From NCBI GenBank assembly GCA_946479985.1, contig CAMLIF010000002.1:51114-115113 (forward strand): DNA of 64,000 nt. Direction: 5' to 3'. The position numbers and the translations under genes were made by a program. Position 1 is the stretch's first letter. Each line of letters begins with the position of its first letter. Below, one piece after another: positions 1 through 8,603 of the stretch. The stretch is from an uncultured Flavobacteriales bacterium. Its GTDB lineage: Bacteria; Bacteroidota; Bacteroidia; Flavobacteriales; Crocinitomicaceae. Under the pieces are notes generated by a model. It was given only the letters and a program-made list of their open reading frames with translations. It did no database searches and was not told the origin of the DNA.

Positions 1-7
1 GATTGAA

Positions 8-1300
8 TCAGGCGAGCATTGCTACCGGATTCTCGATCATACTTTTCAATGTTTGTAAAAACGCTGAACCAACTGCACCATCCACTACACGATGGTCACA
101 AGACAAGCTCAGTTTCATTACGTTTCCGGGAACGATCTGTCCGTTTTTCACTACAGGAGTTTCTTTGATCTGGCCTACAGAAAGAATACAGCCGTTCGGA
201 GGATTAATAATAGATGTGAAATCCTCAATCCCGTACATTCCAAGATTGGACACAGCGAAAGTTCCACCCTGCATTTCTTCCGGTTTCAATTTCTTGTCCC
301 TTGCTCTTCCTGCTAAATCCTTGATCTCATCACCTAACTGAGAGATTCCTTTGCTGTCCGCAAAACGAACAACCGGAACAACCAATCCTTCCTCAACTGC
401 CACGGCAACACCAATGTGAATATGGTTATTATAACGGATTGATTCACCCATCCAATCGGCATTCACTTTCGGATGTTTTTTCAACGCCATGGAAACAGCT
501 TTGATGATCATATCATTGAATGAAACTTTCACTCCATCCATTGAATTGATTGCTTTTCTAGCGGCAATAGCATTGTCCATATCCACCTCCATTTTAAGGT
601 AGAAATGCGGCGCCGAAAATTTGGATGCAGTAAGCGTTTTCGCAATTGCTTTGCGCATTTGTGAGTTCGGAACATCCGTATAAGATTCTTTCAATGCAGA
701 TGCAGAAGATACTTTTCCAGCCGGAGCATTGTACGGTACATAATGATCCACATCGCGCTTTGTGATTCGTCCACCTTCTCCTGTTCCCTGTACAAATCCT
801 AAGTCAACTCCACGTTCATCAGCCAATTTCTTAGCCAAAGGAGATGCAATAATTCTTCCGTTATTCATGGAAGTTTGCGTTGGTGCTACAACAGATGTTT
901 CAGATTTCTCCATAGGAGACTGAGTTGAAGCAGCGTTCTCTGTTTTGGCAGGGGCTTCAGCAACTTTTTCTTCTGATTTTTCTTCCGGAGCAGCTGGGGT
1001 TGCTGAGCTTGCAGAAGCATCAGCCACCGGAGCATCCTTCAGTAAAGCAGAAATATCTTCTCCTTTTTCACCGATAATTGCCAACAATGCATTTACAGGA
1101 GATGGTTTTCCTTTTTCTACACCGATGTGCAACAAAACACCATCGTAAAAAGATTCGAATTCCATTGTAGCCTTATCTGTTTCAATTTCAGCTAACAATT
1201 CACCCGATTTAACACTGTCTCCAACTTTTTTATGCCATTCAGCAACCACTCCTTCCGTCATGGTATCGCTCAACTTCGGCATGTATATTACTTCAGCCAT
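8..1300 (-). CDS. pdhC: Pyruvate dehydrogenase E2, dihydrolipoamide acetyltransferase
   Basis: This is the core acyltransferase of the cytoplasmic pyruvate dehydrogenase complex; it passes the acetyl group from lipoate to CoA. The 430 residues show one lipoyl domain at about 1-80 with the lipoylated lysine in ETDKATME (K43). An Ala/Glu/Ser-rich flexible linker follows at about 85-145. The peripheral subunit-binding domain is at about 148-188 (ASPLAKKLA...GTGEGGRITKRDV). The catalytic domain ends with the active-site motif DHRVVDGAVG. It lies 19 bp downstream of E1-alpha on the same strand, so the two are probably co-transcribed. One lipoyl domain is normal for this phylum. A branched-chain or 2-oxoglutarate E2 is less likely, because the E1 partner is of the PdhA type. 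The gene is complete, ending 7 bp inside the window edge. Confidence 0.95.
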   Translation of the reverse strand: MAEVIYMPKLSDTMTEGVVAEWHKKVGDSVKSGELLAEIETDKATMEFESFYDGVLLHIGVEKGKPSPVNALLAIIGEKGEDISALLKDAPVADASASSATPAAPEEKSEEKVAEAPAKTENAASTQSPMEKSETSVVAPTQTSMNNGRIIASPLAKKLADERGVDLGFVQGTGEGGRITKRDVDHYVPYNAPAGKVSSASALKESYTDVPNSQMRKAIAKTLTASKFSAPHFYLKMEVDMDNAIAARKAINSMDGVKVSFNDMIIKAVSMALKKHPKVNADWMGESIRYNNHIHIGVAVAVEEGLVVPVVRFADSKGISQLGDEIKDLAGRARDKKLKPEEMQGGTFAVSNLGMYGIEDFTSIINPPNGCILSVGQIKETPVVKNGQIVPGNVMKLSLSCDHRVVDGAVGSAFLQTLKSMIENPVAMLA

Positions 1301-1319
1301 TGCTATCTATTTCAGTTTT

Positions 1320-2372
1320 TTAGTATTCAATAATGTAAGGGTAGTTCGGTTCCTGGTAAATGTCTTCGTACAATTCATCGGCATCCGGATATGGAGATTC
1401 TTCAGCAAATTTCACAGCCTCCTCTACCTCATTCTTCACCCAGGCATCGATTTCTCCGATTTCCTTTTTAGACAACCATTTGTTAGACTCAATCATTCTC
1501 AAACAATGTTCGATCGGATCTTGTTCCATCCATTCAGCCACCTCTTCTTTCGTACGGTATTTTTGTGGATCGGACATTGAATGCCCCTTATAACGGTAAG
1601 TGCGAATATCCAGCAATGTTGGTCCGTCACCGCGACGTGCTCTTGCAACTGCTTCTTCAACCGCTTCGTGAACTGCCTCAGGAGACATTCCGTTAACTGC
1701 TTTTGACGGCATTTCGTAAGAATCACCGATTTTAGAAAGATCAGTTACGTTCGTAGTACGTTCAACTGACGTACCCATTGCGTAGTTGTTGTTCTCAATA
1801 ATATAGATCACCGGTAATTTCCAGTTCATAGCCATATTGAATGTTTCGTGAAGCGCTCCCTGACGAACAGCACCATCACCCATTGAAACGAAAACAACAT
1901 TATCTGTTCCTTTATATTTTTCAGCAAAAGCAACACCGGTTCCCATTGGAATTTGAGCCCCAACAATTCCGTGCCCGCCCATGAAGTTTTTCTCTTTATC
2001 GAAAAAGTGCATAGAACCACCTTTTCCTTTGGAACATCCTGTTGATCGTCCGTACAATTCTGCCATTAAAACACGAACATCAGTCCCTAATCCAATCGGG
2101 TGCGCGTGATCACGATAAGCTGTCATGTGCGAATCTGTTGGTTTAGAACCACTGACTGTTCCTGCAACAATTGCTTCCTGTCCTATATATAAGTGACAAA
2201 ATCCACCGAATTTCTGTTGGATATACAATTGACCTGCTTTCTCTTCAAAGCGACGCATCAATAACATATCCTTATACCATTTGATATAAGTTTCTTTGGA
2301 AAATTTAGTTGCACCTTTTGATGCCCCTTTATTTGTTGTTTTAGTCGGTTTTACTGCTGCTTTAGTAGCCAT
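1320..2372 (-). CDS. pdhA: Pyruvate dehydrogenase E1 component, alpha subunit
   Basis: This is the thiamine-diphosphate-dependent E1-alpha subunit, which decarboxylates pyruvate together with an E1-beta partner. I take the start at MATKAAVKP (350 residues). A longer reading would begin with an in-frame TTG upstream, but a -7 box TATATTTG lies at 2407-2400, just before the chosen ATG. A Lys/Thr-rich tail of about 25 residues precedes the conserved domain. The thiamine-binding motif is visible as GDGAVRQGALHETFN followed by IENNNYAMGT. The phosphorylation-loop-like segment YRYKGHSMSDP is also present. E2 follows after 19 bp. No E1-beta gene is present in the window, so it must be encoded elsewhere. 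E3 (lpd) is 16 kb away. Confidence 0.95.
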   Translation of the reverse strand: MATKAAVKPTKTTNKGASKGATKFSKETYIKWYKDMLLMRRFEEKAGQLYIQQKFGGFCHLYIGQEAIVAGTVSGSKPTDSHMTAYRDHAHPIGLGTDVRVLMAELYGRSTGCSKGKGGSMHFFDKEKNFMGGHGIVGAQIPMGTGVAFAEKYKGTDNVVFVSMGDGAVRQGALHETFNMAMNWKLPVIYIIENNNYAMGTSVERTTNVTDLSKIGDSYEMPSKAVNGMSPEAVHEAVEEAVARARRGDGPTLLDIRTYRYKGHSMSDPQKYRTKEEVAEWMEQDPIEHCLRMIESNKWLSKKEIGEIDAWVKNEVEEAVKFAEESPYPDADELYEDIYQEPNYPYIIEY

Positions 2373-2399
2373 GCGACGATTTTTTGAATGTTCGAAATG

Positions 2400-2407
2400 C
2401 AAATATA
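2400..2407 (-). promoter_or_regulatory. -7 promoter box for pdhA
   Basis: Read on the minus strand this is TATATTTG, an exact match to the Bacteroidota -7 consensus TAnnTTTG. It lies 27 bp upstream of the pdhA ATG. No TTG is found at the usual -33 spacing. The rest of the gap up to the phosphoesterase holds no gene that I can see. Confidence 0.6.
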
Positions 2408-2629
2408 GCAAGTTATAGATTGAAACGAAGGAACTGGATGATTTAATAGCGGAAAGTTGAGCATTTTAAAGAAGAATTTCGGCTCTGTTCAATTACTACT
2501 TAAAAAGTATCCGTAAAGATGAAAGGGAATATCCATTCATGAACGATTTAATTATCAAGCAGATGTTTTTCCGTTCTTCCTTCCCTCCTCTTTGCATCTT
2601 TGCATCTTTGCAACTACTTTTACAGTGGC

Positions 2630-3136
2630 ATGAAAATCGGTTTACTATCAGATACGCACAGTTATTTCCCGGAAGAAGTTTTTAAATACTTTGCTGAAGC
2701 AGATGAAATCTGGCATGCGGGCGACATTGGTTCTCTCGAAGTGACAGATAAATTAAAAGCATTTAAACCCATCAGAGCAGTTTACGGAAACATTGATGAT
2801 CACACCACACGAAACGAATTCAATGAAACCGAGATCTTCGAAATAGACGGATTCAAAGTTCTACTGACTCATATAGCAGGCAGACCGGGAAAATATCAGC
2901 GAAACATAGATAAACTTATCTCCGAAACGAAACCTAATTTGGTTATTTGCGGCCACTCACACACTTTGCTGGTTCAATTCGACAAGCAGCTAAACACACT
3001 CTGGATGAACCCGGGAGCCTGCGGGACACACGGTTTTCATAAAATTCGCACCTTTTTACGGTTTGAAATAAATAACGGAAAAATAGAGAACCTGGAAGCC
3101 ATAGAACTTGGTTCACGTACTCAAATACAACTTTAG
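2630..3136 (+). CDS. Metallophosphoesterase, YfcE/MJ0936 family
   Basis: This is a small single-domain phosphodiesterase of the calcineurin-like superfamily, 168 residues and cytoplasmic (no signal peptide). The metal-binding motifs come in the canonical order: LLSDTH near the N terminus, WHAGDIG, VYGNIDDH, then CGHSHT and a late NPGACG. The start is ATG giving MKIGLLSDTH; an upstream in-frame TTG would only add low-complexity residues. The family hydrolyses model phosphodiesters, and the physiological substrate is often unknown. It is followed 27 bp later by porQ, which has its own -7 box, so the two need not be co-transcribed. Confidence 0.9.
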   Translation: MKIGLLSDTHSYFPEEVFKYFAEADEIWHAGDIGSLEVTDKLKAFKPIRAVYGNIDDHTTRNEFNETEIFEIDGFKVLLTHIAGRPGKYQRNIDKLISETKPNLVICGHSHTLLVQFDKQLNTLWMNPGACGTHGFHKIRTFLRFEINNGKIENLEAIELGSRTQIQL

Positions 3137-3151
3137 ATACAATTAATGAAT

Positions 3152-3159
3152 TAAATTTG
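3152..3159 (+). promoter_or_regulatory. -7 promoter box abutting porQ
   Basis: TAAATTTG is an exact TAnnTTTG match ending 4 bp before the first ATG of porQ. With the usual -7 geometry, transcription would start at or next to that ATG, giving a leaderless mRNA, or a very short leader if the second ATG (3173) is used. Confidence 0.6.
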
Positions 3160-3163
3160 CGTT

Positions 3164-4198
3164 ATGCCATTCATGTTGAAACAAGCTTTAACAACTCTAT
3201 TTATTCTCATTACGCTGCTTTCGTTTTCACAAACGGGCGGAAACAGTTCATTTCAAAGCTTAAATTATTTTTATTCTGCGAGGCAATTAGGACTGAGTGG
3301 TAATGTGATCGGTACACGTGATAAAGATCTCAATACACTATATGGTAATCCTGCCTCACTCAATGTTAAAATGATGAAGCGAGGAAGTTTCAGTGAAAAC
3401 ATTCGAACAGGAAACGTAAATGCGGGCAGTTTAAATTATGGAAGAACATTCGGAGACATCAATGCAGCTGCTCATTTTCGTTATTTGAGTTACGGGTACC
3501 AAAGAAGAACCGATTATAACGGAATAGACTTGGGTTCATTCTCACCGGGAGATTTTATCCTGGGAGCTTCCGCTTCTAAATTAATTAACCCGCGGATGTC
3601 GATAGGTGCAACATTCAATATCTTATACTCTCAATTGGATAATTACACCGCATTTGGAAATTCCATAGATATTGGCGGCCAATATTTCAACGAAGAGAAA
3701 GAGCTCGTTCTTTCCGGGGTTGTAAAAAACCTGGGGATTCAGTGGAAATCATATAACGGCAACAAATCTCCTATGCCACTGGAAGTTCAGCTCGGTATAT
3801 CCAAAAAACTTGCACATGCCCCTTTTCGTTTTCATTTGACTGCACAGCATTTACAACAATGGGACTTAAGCTACCAGGATCCAAACGCAAAAGATCGTAT
3901 TGATCCGCTGACTGGTGACACCATTAAAGTAAAGAAAGCCAACTTCATTGAAAAAGTAGCCCGACACGGTTTATTACAAACCGAGTTCCTGTTTGGCGAG
4001 AAGGTGACGCTAAATATTGGGCTAGATATTCAACGCAGATTAGAACTCAGAGTAGTAAACAGACCAGGGTTGGCAGGCTTTGCTTTTGGTATCGGTTTTC
4101 ACCTAAAGCGCTTCACTTTTGAGTATGGCTGGATGATCTACTCTGTTGCCGGCAGCCAGCATGGCGTGACCTTTTCCCTGCCCATCGGGCAAAAATAG
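3164..4198 (+). CDS. porQ: Type IX secretion system protein PorQ
   Basis: This is an outer-membrane component of the type IX secretion system, in the PorP/SprF-like/FadL-like barrel superfamily. In Porphyromonas PorQ acts with the PorU/PorV/PorZ attachment complex that cleaves and anchors cargo. The 344 residues start with a signal peptide (hydrophobic LFILITLLSFSQ, cleavage after SQ). The family-typical block SFQSLNYFYSARQLGLSGN and then LYGNPASLN follow. The rest is alternating amphipathic beta strands ending in a short hydrophobic strand. A second ATG at residue 4 could be the true start. In other Bacteroidota porQ commonly lies beside cmk; here cmk is one gene further on, which supports the call. 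The many sorting-domain proteins in this window are its expected clients. Confidence 0.85.
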   Translation: MPFMLKQALTTLFILITLLSFSQTGGNSSFQSLNYFYSARQLGLSGNVIGTRDKDLNTLYGNPASLNVKMMKRGSFSENIRTGNVNAGSLNYGRTFGDINAAAHFRYLSYGYQRRTDYNGIDLGSFSPGDFILGASASKLINPRMSIGATFNILYSQLDNYTAFGNSIDIGGQYFNEEKELVLSGVVKNLGIQWKSYNGNKSPMPLEVQLGISKKLAHAPFRFHLTAQHLQQWDLSYQDPNAKDRIDPLTGDTIKVKKANFIEKVARHGLLQTEFLFGEKVTLNIGLDIQRRLELRVVNRPGLAGFAFGIGFHLKRFTFEYGWMIYSVAGSQHGVTFSLPIGQK

Positions 4199-4299
4199 CT
4201 TTCCATCGACAACTTCTTTTGGTTAATACAGTTGCGATTACAATTTATTGACTTCTAAGCAATCAGGGTTTTCAACTATTTTTTGTTAAAAAAAATCAG

Positions 4300-4329
4300 T
4301 TGTCAGATAAAAAGTTTTCTGTACTTTCG
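4300..4329 (+). promoter_or_regulatory. Promoter of the OmpA-like barrel gene (TTG-N19-TACTTTCG)
   Basis: TTG at 4300-4302 and TACTTTCG at 4322-4329, separated by 19 bp, closely match the flavobacterial TTG/TAnnTTTG promoter. About 23 bp of A/T-rich leader separates the -7 box from the ATG. It is one of the best promoter matches in the window, consistent with strong expression of the barrel gene. Confidence 0.75.
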
Positions 4330-4352
4330 TTCCAACCAATATATTTTAAAAT

Positions 4353-5039
4353 ATGAAAAAGTTAAGTTTATTAGTTGGTGGATTAGTATTATCTACTGTA
4401 GCTATGGCTCAAAAACCATCTGCCGCTGATGCAGCAGTTACTCTTGAAGGTCAACTAGGATGGGTTGGTACTTCTGAAGTAGGATTCACTGCTCCTTCAG
4501 TACGTGCTCGTTACTTTGTTGCTGACAACATCGCTGTTCGTTTAACATTAGGAATGAACAACAACAGTTCTTCTGACATCGTTTACGAAAACGCTGACAA
4601 CACAGGAGCAACTGGAACTATTGAATCAACAAACAACTCTTGGAACCTTGGAATCGGTGGTGAATACCACTTTACAGGTACTGACAAATTATCTCCATAC
4701 GTAGGTTTAGACATCATGTTCGGTGGTGGTAAATCAACTATCGACGAAACTAACGTTGATGGATTTGGAAACTACTCTACTACAGATATGTACTCAGAGG
4801 AAAGACCAACTTCAATGATCGGTGTAAACTTGGTTGGTGGTGTTGATTACTACTTCGCTGAGAATTTCTACTTAGGATTCGAAATGGGTCTTGGATGGCA
4901 ATCTTGGACAACTAAAGAAGGTTCTTACTCTTCTACAGTTGGTACAACTTCAACTTCTGGAGTAACAAACGGAGAAAGCAAAAACGGATACTTAGGAAAC
5001 AACGCAATCGGAATGTTCCGTTTAGGTTGGAGATTCTAA
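4353..5039 (+). CDS. Outer-membrane beta-barrel protein (OmpW/OmpX-like)
   Basis: A 228-residue exported protein with a clear signal peptide (MKKLSLLVGGLVLSTVAMAQ) followed by an eight-stranded-type barrel sequence. It has glycine/aromatic strands such as LGIGGEYHF and ENFYLGFEMGLGWQSW, and a terminal aromatic strand ending in GMFRLGWRF. No periplasmic OmpA-like domain is present. Codon choice is strikingly uniform (repeated ggt, gga, aac, act, tct), unlike its neighbours. Together with the strong promoter and the perfect terminator just downstream, this points to an abundant porin-like surface protein. The specific function is not evident. It is inserted between porQ and cmk as its own transcription unit. 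Confidence 0.8.
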   Translation: MKKLSLLVGGLVLSTVAMAQKPSAADAAVTLEGQLGWVGTSEVGFTAPSVRARYFVADNIAVRLTLGMNNNSSSDIVYENADNTGATGTIESTNNSWNLGIGGEYHFTGTDKLSPYVGLDIMFGGGKSTIDETNVDGFGNYSTTDMYSEERPTSMIGVNLVGGVDYYFAENFYLGFEMGLGWQSWTTKEGSYSSTVGTTSTSGVTNGESKNGYLGNNAIGMFRLGWRF

Positions 5040-5060
5040 TAATCTTAGAAAATCATTATA

Positions 5061-5102
5061 AAAAGGATTCGTTCAGCACTGCTGAACGGATCCTTTTTTT
5101 TT
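5061..5102 (+). terminator. Intrinsic terminator after the barrel gene
   Basis: A long near-perfect hairpin (GGATTCGTTCA / TGAACGGATCC, small loop) followed by eight or more T. It lies 22 bp after the stop codon and separates the barrel gene from cmk. Confidence 0.9.
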
Positions 5103-5180
5103 AAGCATGATTCATCAGAAAATCTTAAATTAGTACTGCAAAAAAAACATCCCTGGCAACGAACTGCAGGATTTTAAACT

Positions 5181-5870
5181 ATGAAAAAGATAACGATAGC
5201 AATTGATGGGTATTCTTCTTGTGGCAAAAGCACACTTGCGAAATCATTAGCTCATGATTTGCATTACATCTTTATTGACTCCGGAGCAATGTATCGTGGA
5301 GTCACTTATTTCGCTTTAAAAAACAATATCATTTCCAACGGAAAACTGGACAATGGAGAACTGATCCGCAGACTAGAAGAAGTAACATTAATGTTCGGCC
5401 CCAGAAATCAGGATGAAAGCCATCCCCTATTCCTGAACAACGAAGACGTTACTGACAACCTGAGAGGAATAGAATTGTCTTCATGGGTAAGCGAAGTTGC
5501 CGCTATTAAGGAAGTTCGCCTTAAACTTGTTGCGCAACAACAGGAAATGGGTAAGAATGGCGGCGTTATTATGGACGGACGTGATATTGGCACCGTTGTT
5601 TTCCCAAACGCCGATCTGAAACTGTTTTTAACGGCTTCTGAAGAAATCAGAACTGAAAGACGCTACCTTGAATTAAAGTCTAAAGGAGATAAGGTAAGCA
5701 GATCTGAAATAAGAGAAAACCTGCGCCACCGTGACCATATAGACACTACCCGAAAAGAAAGTCCACTTACTAAAGCATTGGACGCAATAGTTATAGACAA
5801 CAGTGAATTAACTATTCCTGATCAACTCAAACTTGTTAAGGACTTAGTAGCTGAATTACAACCTAGCTAA
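5181..5870 (+). CDS. cmk: (d)CMP kinase
   Basis: Cytidylate kinase phosphorylates CMP and dCMP with ATP in pyrimidine nucleotide salvage. The 229 residues show the P-loop GYSSCGKST near the N terminus and the CMP-binding segment DSGAMYRGVT. Also present are the MDGRDIGTVVFPNADLKLFLTAS block and the lid region with SRSEIRENLRHRDHIDTTR. Length and motif order fit bacterial Cmk. In many Bacteroidota it is a neighbour of porQ, and that neighbourhood is preserved here apart from one inserted barrel gene. No terminator is apparent between it and the next gene. Confidence 0.95.
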   Translation: MKKITIAIDGYSSCGKSTLAKSLAHDLHYIFIDSGAMYRGVTYFALKNNIISNGKLDNGELIRRLEEVTLMFGPRNQDESHPLFLNNEDVTDNLRGIELSSWVSEVAAIKEVRLKLVAQQQEMGKNGGVIMDGRDIGTVVFPNADLKLFLTASEEIRTERRYLELKSKGDKVSRSEIRENLRHRDHIDTTRKESPLTKALDAIVIDNSELTIPDQLKLVKDLVAELQPS

Positions 5871-6028
5871 GCAAACCCGTGAGATTAAACGAAATTATCA
5901 CTTAATCCTGCCTTTTATTCATTCTAAAGTTAGTTATATTCATTAATGTTAAAAAACCAGTAAACTACTGTACTGTTGCTAACTTTTATGTTTAATTTTA
6001 CACACTCGAAAAAAATTGTAAAAATCAT

Positions 6029-6691
6029 ATGTTATCAATCGGAAAAATTACAGAAGAGATAATTGGTAGAAGCCCGTTCTTGCGTGAAGCAATGACAGAC
6101 GATCTAATCAACATCTCATCACTTGCAAGAAAAATCAAACCAGAAATTGAAGAAGTACTAGGGAAAGAAGTAAAAGAAGGAGCCATCGTAATGGCTATAA
6201 AAAGAATGTCGCCGGGATTGTACCACCGTTTAAACCTTAAAATCACAAATATCATTGGAGAACTTGGAGATTTTTTAGTTCGTTCGAACTTAGAAGACTT
6301 CACTTTTGAAAACACTGAATCGTTGCGCCTGAAACAAGCTGACCTTGTTACGCTGGTAAACTCAGATTCTGACGTTTTCTACACCATTTGTCGTGGTGTA
6401 ACTGAAACTACGATTATTTGCTCTCAAAATATTTCATCAAAGATCAATAACTTATTGATCAATGAGCGTTTAAAATCACACACAGCCGATTTAGCTTCTG
6501 TAACTGTAAAATTACCTACAGTTAACTCAGAGGTATACGGGGTATATTATTACATTCTGAAACATTTGGCCTGGGAAGGATTGAACATTGTAGAAGTTGT
6601 TTCTACCGCGAATGAGTTCACGATCATTGTTAAACAGGATCACGTTGATAAAGCATTCAAAGTGCTGATGCAGCTGAAAAGAGGAAAATAA
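6029..6691 (+). CDS. ACT-domain protein of unknown function
   Basis: A 220-residue cytoplasmic protein with no signal peptide or membrane segment. The N-terminal 90 residues are mostly helical. The C-terminal half looks like tandem ACT folds: around residues 105-135 (LKQADLVTLVNSDSDVFY...TTIICSQ) and 160-215 (VTVKLPTVNSEVYGVYYYILKHLAWEGLNIVEVVST). The latter resembles the regulatory ACT pair of aspartate kinases, but no kinase domain is present. ACT domains usually bind amino acids or related ligands, so a ligand-sensing role is possible but not shown. It is flanked by cmk upstream and a strong terminator downstream. Confidence 0.6.
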   Translation: MLSIGKITEEIIGRSPFLREAMTDDLINISSLARKIKPEIEEVLGKEVKEGAIVMAIKRMSPGLYHRLNLKITNIIGELGDFLVRSNLEDFTFENTESLRLKQADLVTLVNSDSDVFYTICRGVTETTIICSQNISSKINNLLINERLKSHTADLASVTVKLPTVNSEVYGVYYYILKHLAWEGLNIVEVVSTANEFTIIVKQDHVDKAFKVLMQLKRGK

Positions 6692-6727
6692 AAAAATCCC
6701 CCGATAAATGTCGGGGGATTTTTTTTG
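6691..6727. terminator. Bidirectional terminator between convergent genes
   Basis: A perfect 10-bp stem, AATCCCCCGA / TCGGGGGATT, with a 6-nt loop, an A tract on the left and a T tract on the right. It can therefore serve both the ACT-domain gene and the minus-strand gene ending at 6769. Confidence 0.9.
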
Positions 6728-6768
6728 ACTTATATATTCTAATTGTGGACCTGTCTAGTCCAATTCCT

Positions 6769-7509
6769 CTAATCCAAATCAACCACTTTACCGTCTCCGG
6801 TATTTACAATATTCACAGAAACCGGATTTCCTACATATTCTATATTGCCTTTGCTTTTCAGATAACCGTATAAAGGCAGATTTCCGGTATTCACCTTTAT
6901 CTTACCGCTCGATTCGTTTGAAACATAAATGGAATCAGAAACGATTAGATCGCGTGTATCACAAAATCCGTTACTTCTCGCACCAATGAAAGCGTATTGA
7001 ACATTCCCTTTTAATGTATAATCTCCCCAACCATGAGAAATATCAGCATTGACAGAAATACAATCGATGTCCAGATTAACAGGCCCGGCCCCATCACGGA
7101 TATATAATGTAAAGTAATCTGCCTTCAACTTCCCGCGGGAATTTAATGGTTCGGTTCCCTCAAAGAAAATATTGAAGATATTCGTACAATGAATTTCTAC
7201 CTTAATTGTTTTCCGTTCGTCTCGTAAAAAAGAACACTTGTTTTTATTCTCAAGCCTAAGCGTTCCGTTTGTAATTTCCCATTTCACATGATTCACCATA
7301 TTATCACCTCCTATGATCACCAATTTGTTGGTTGAATCCTGGATGATCTCATATTCCAAATGGGCCGAAAGGAATAATCTGTCAAAATCTCCCATCGGGA
7401 CCTCCAGTGAAGTTTCTTCCCCCCAGCCTTTCCAGCAGGTTCTGTTCTCTGATTTCCTGCAGGAAAACAACACGCTTATTCCAAGGAGTAAAACTAATAT
7501 TGCCTTCAT
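6769..7509 (-). CDS. DUF2807 (head-GIN) lipoprotein
   Basis: A 246-residue predicted lipoprotein. The signal peptide MKAILVLLLGISVLFSC ends in a lipobox cysteine. The mature part resembles the DUF2807 'head GIN domain' family of putative auto-transporter adhesins. That family has a right-handed beta-solenoid built from short strands such as LRLENKNKC, IKVEIHC and INADISHGWGDYTLKGNVQ. Function in the family is unknown; a cell-envelope role is likely. The chosen ATG overlaps the stop codon of the upstream acyloxyacyl-hydrolase-like gene (ATGA), so the two are translationally coupled. A longer upstream reading lies entirely inside that gene and is rejected. Confidence 0.7.
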   Translation of the reverse strand: MKAILVLLLGISVLFSCRKSENRTCWKGWGEETSLEVPMGDFDRLFLSAHLEYEIIQDSTNKLVIIGGDNMVNHVKWEITNGTLRLENKNKCSFLRDERKTIKVEIHCTNIFNIFFEGTEPLNSRGKLKADYFTLYIRDGAGPVNLDIDCISVNADISHGWGDYTLKGNVQYAFIGARSNGFCDTRDLIVSDSIYVSNESSGKIKVNTGNLPLYGYLKSKGNIEYVGNPVSVNIVNTGDGKVVDLD

Positions 7510-8600
7510 TTTTTCTTGTAATTTAAAGTATAGCCAACACCATATTCTACGTAGTCTGCTTTTGCCCAATGTGTTTTTAAAACCATATTGATCAGCAAAC
7601 CATTATCAAATTGGTAACGCATTCCTACCCTGTGATAAATCTCATTGTCCATATCATACCGGTCTTTCAGATAAACCCCCATTCCAACAATCAGTTTCAT
7701 GTGATCAAGCGGTAAAACATAAGCCGAATAAGTTCCTACCTGGAAAATAGAAAGCTGTGTCTTCGGAATATAATCTCTGTAAAGGAAAAGCGATTGTTTT
7801 GAAATAAAATCGAGCCCAAACTCCATTCCCACTCTCGGATTGAACTGTTTGCTAACGAATGAATTCAAAGCGTAAACCGGCTTATTTCTTCCACCGCTCG
7901 GGAAAGACTGTTTTGTTGACAGAATAGCCACATTGGTCCAGCTCCAGTTTTTAAAGAACGGAGTTTTCTCAACATTTAACGGCGAAACAACCGGAACTCT
8001 TTTACCTTCCCAATGTCTTGCCAGCCCGAGAGAAAGAGTCGGAATATTTAATCCTAAATTCGGAACACGGGTACTGCCATTTGAAAAATGGGTCAGATCA
8101 ATTCCGTATAACAACGAATATTCTTTTGAAAAACGCCATTTTCCGGTCATTCCAAGACAAATTAATGCATTGAAATGTGTGCTGATTGCATCATTCTTCG
8201 GGTTGAGTTCCTGATCAAAAACTTTGGTTACGTAACCCAGTCCACAGCCCATCTTATATGAAAGGTAATTATTTGAATTGCGCCAAACGGGAATTTCAAT
8301 AAAACCATACGCTCCGAAACCATAACCCAAATACTCACGGTTACCGGCATTTGAACCATAAAAAGTAACTCCAACAACAGGACTTCTATAAGCTTCGCCC
8401 CAGGTTTTGGATGCATATAATCGTTTACCAATACTGACTTCTCCACAAAAGATGCGGTCTTTTGGCAAATGGCCCATAGTGCCTCTATGAGCTGCTAAGA
8501 ATCCCGTTTTTGCTCTAAAACCAAGACACCATTCATCCGAAATCGAATCTTGTGACCAGAGCATGCCCGGAAATAAAATGAGTAGGCAAATTCGAAACAT
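7506..8600 (-). CDS. Acyloxyacyl hydrolase / PagL-like lipid A 3-O-deacylase
   Basis: A 364-residue outer-membrane barrel enzyme candidate that would remove an acyl chain from lipid A. A signal peptide (MFRICLLILFPGMLWSQ) precedes about 180 residues of barrel. These contain LGYGFGAYGFIEIPVW and the PagL-type active-site motif LTHFSNG, with H171 and S173 as catalytic candidates. A further 150 or so residues of strands follow; PagL itself has only about 150 residues, so a second barrel-like half is present. The start is the ATG 3 bp downstream of a TAAATTTG box, and an upstream TTG is rejected. It overlaps the DUF2807 lipoprotein gene by ATGA and is divergent from mazG. Confidence 0.75.
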   Translation of the reverse strand: MFRICLLILFPGMLWSQDSISDEWCLGFRAKTGFLAAHRGTMGHLPKDRIFCGEVSIGKRLYASKTWGEAYRSPVVGVTFYGSNAGNREYLGYGFGAYGFIEIPVWRNSNNYLSYKMGCGLGYVTKVFDQELNPKNDAISTHFNALICLGMTGKWRFSKEYSLLYGIDLTHFSNGSTRVPNLGLNIPTLSLGLARHWEGKRVPVVSPLNVEKTPFFKNWSWTNVAILSTKQSFPSGGRNKPVYALNSFVSKQFNPRVGMEFGLDFISKQSLFLYRDYIPKTQLSIFQVGTYSAYVLPLDHMKLIVGMGVYLKDRYDMDNEIYHRVGMRYQFDNGLLINMVLKTHWAKADYVEYGVGYTLNYKKK

Positions 8601-8603
8601 GAG

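Noticed and set aside
2591..2612. Tandem TTTGCATCT repeats just upstream of the phosphoesterase
   Set aside because: Only about two and a half copies of a 9-mer, without a preceding TA for a -7 box. Judged a small slippage repeat with no assigned function.
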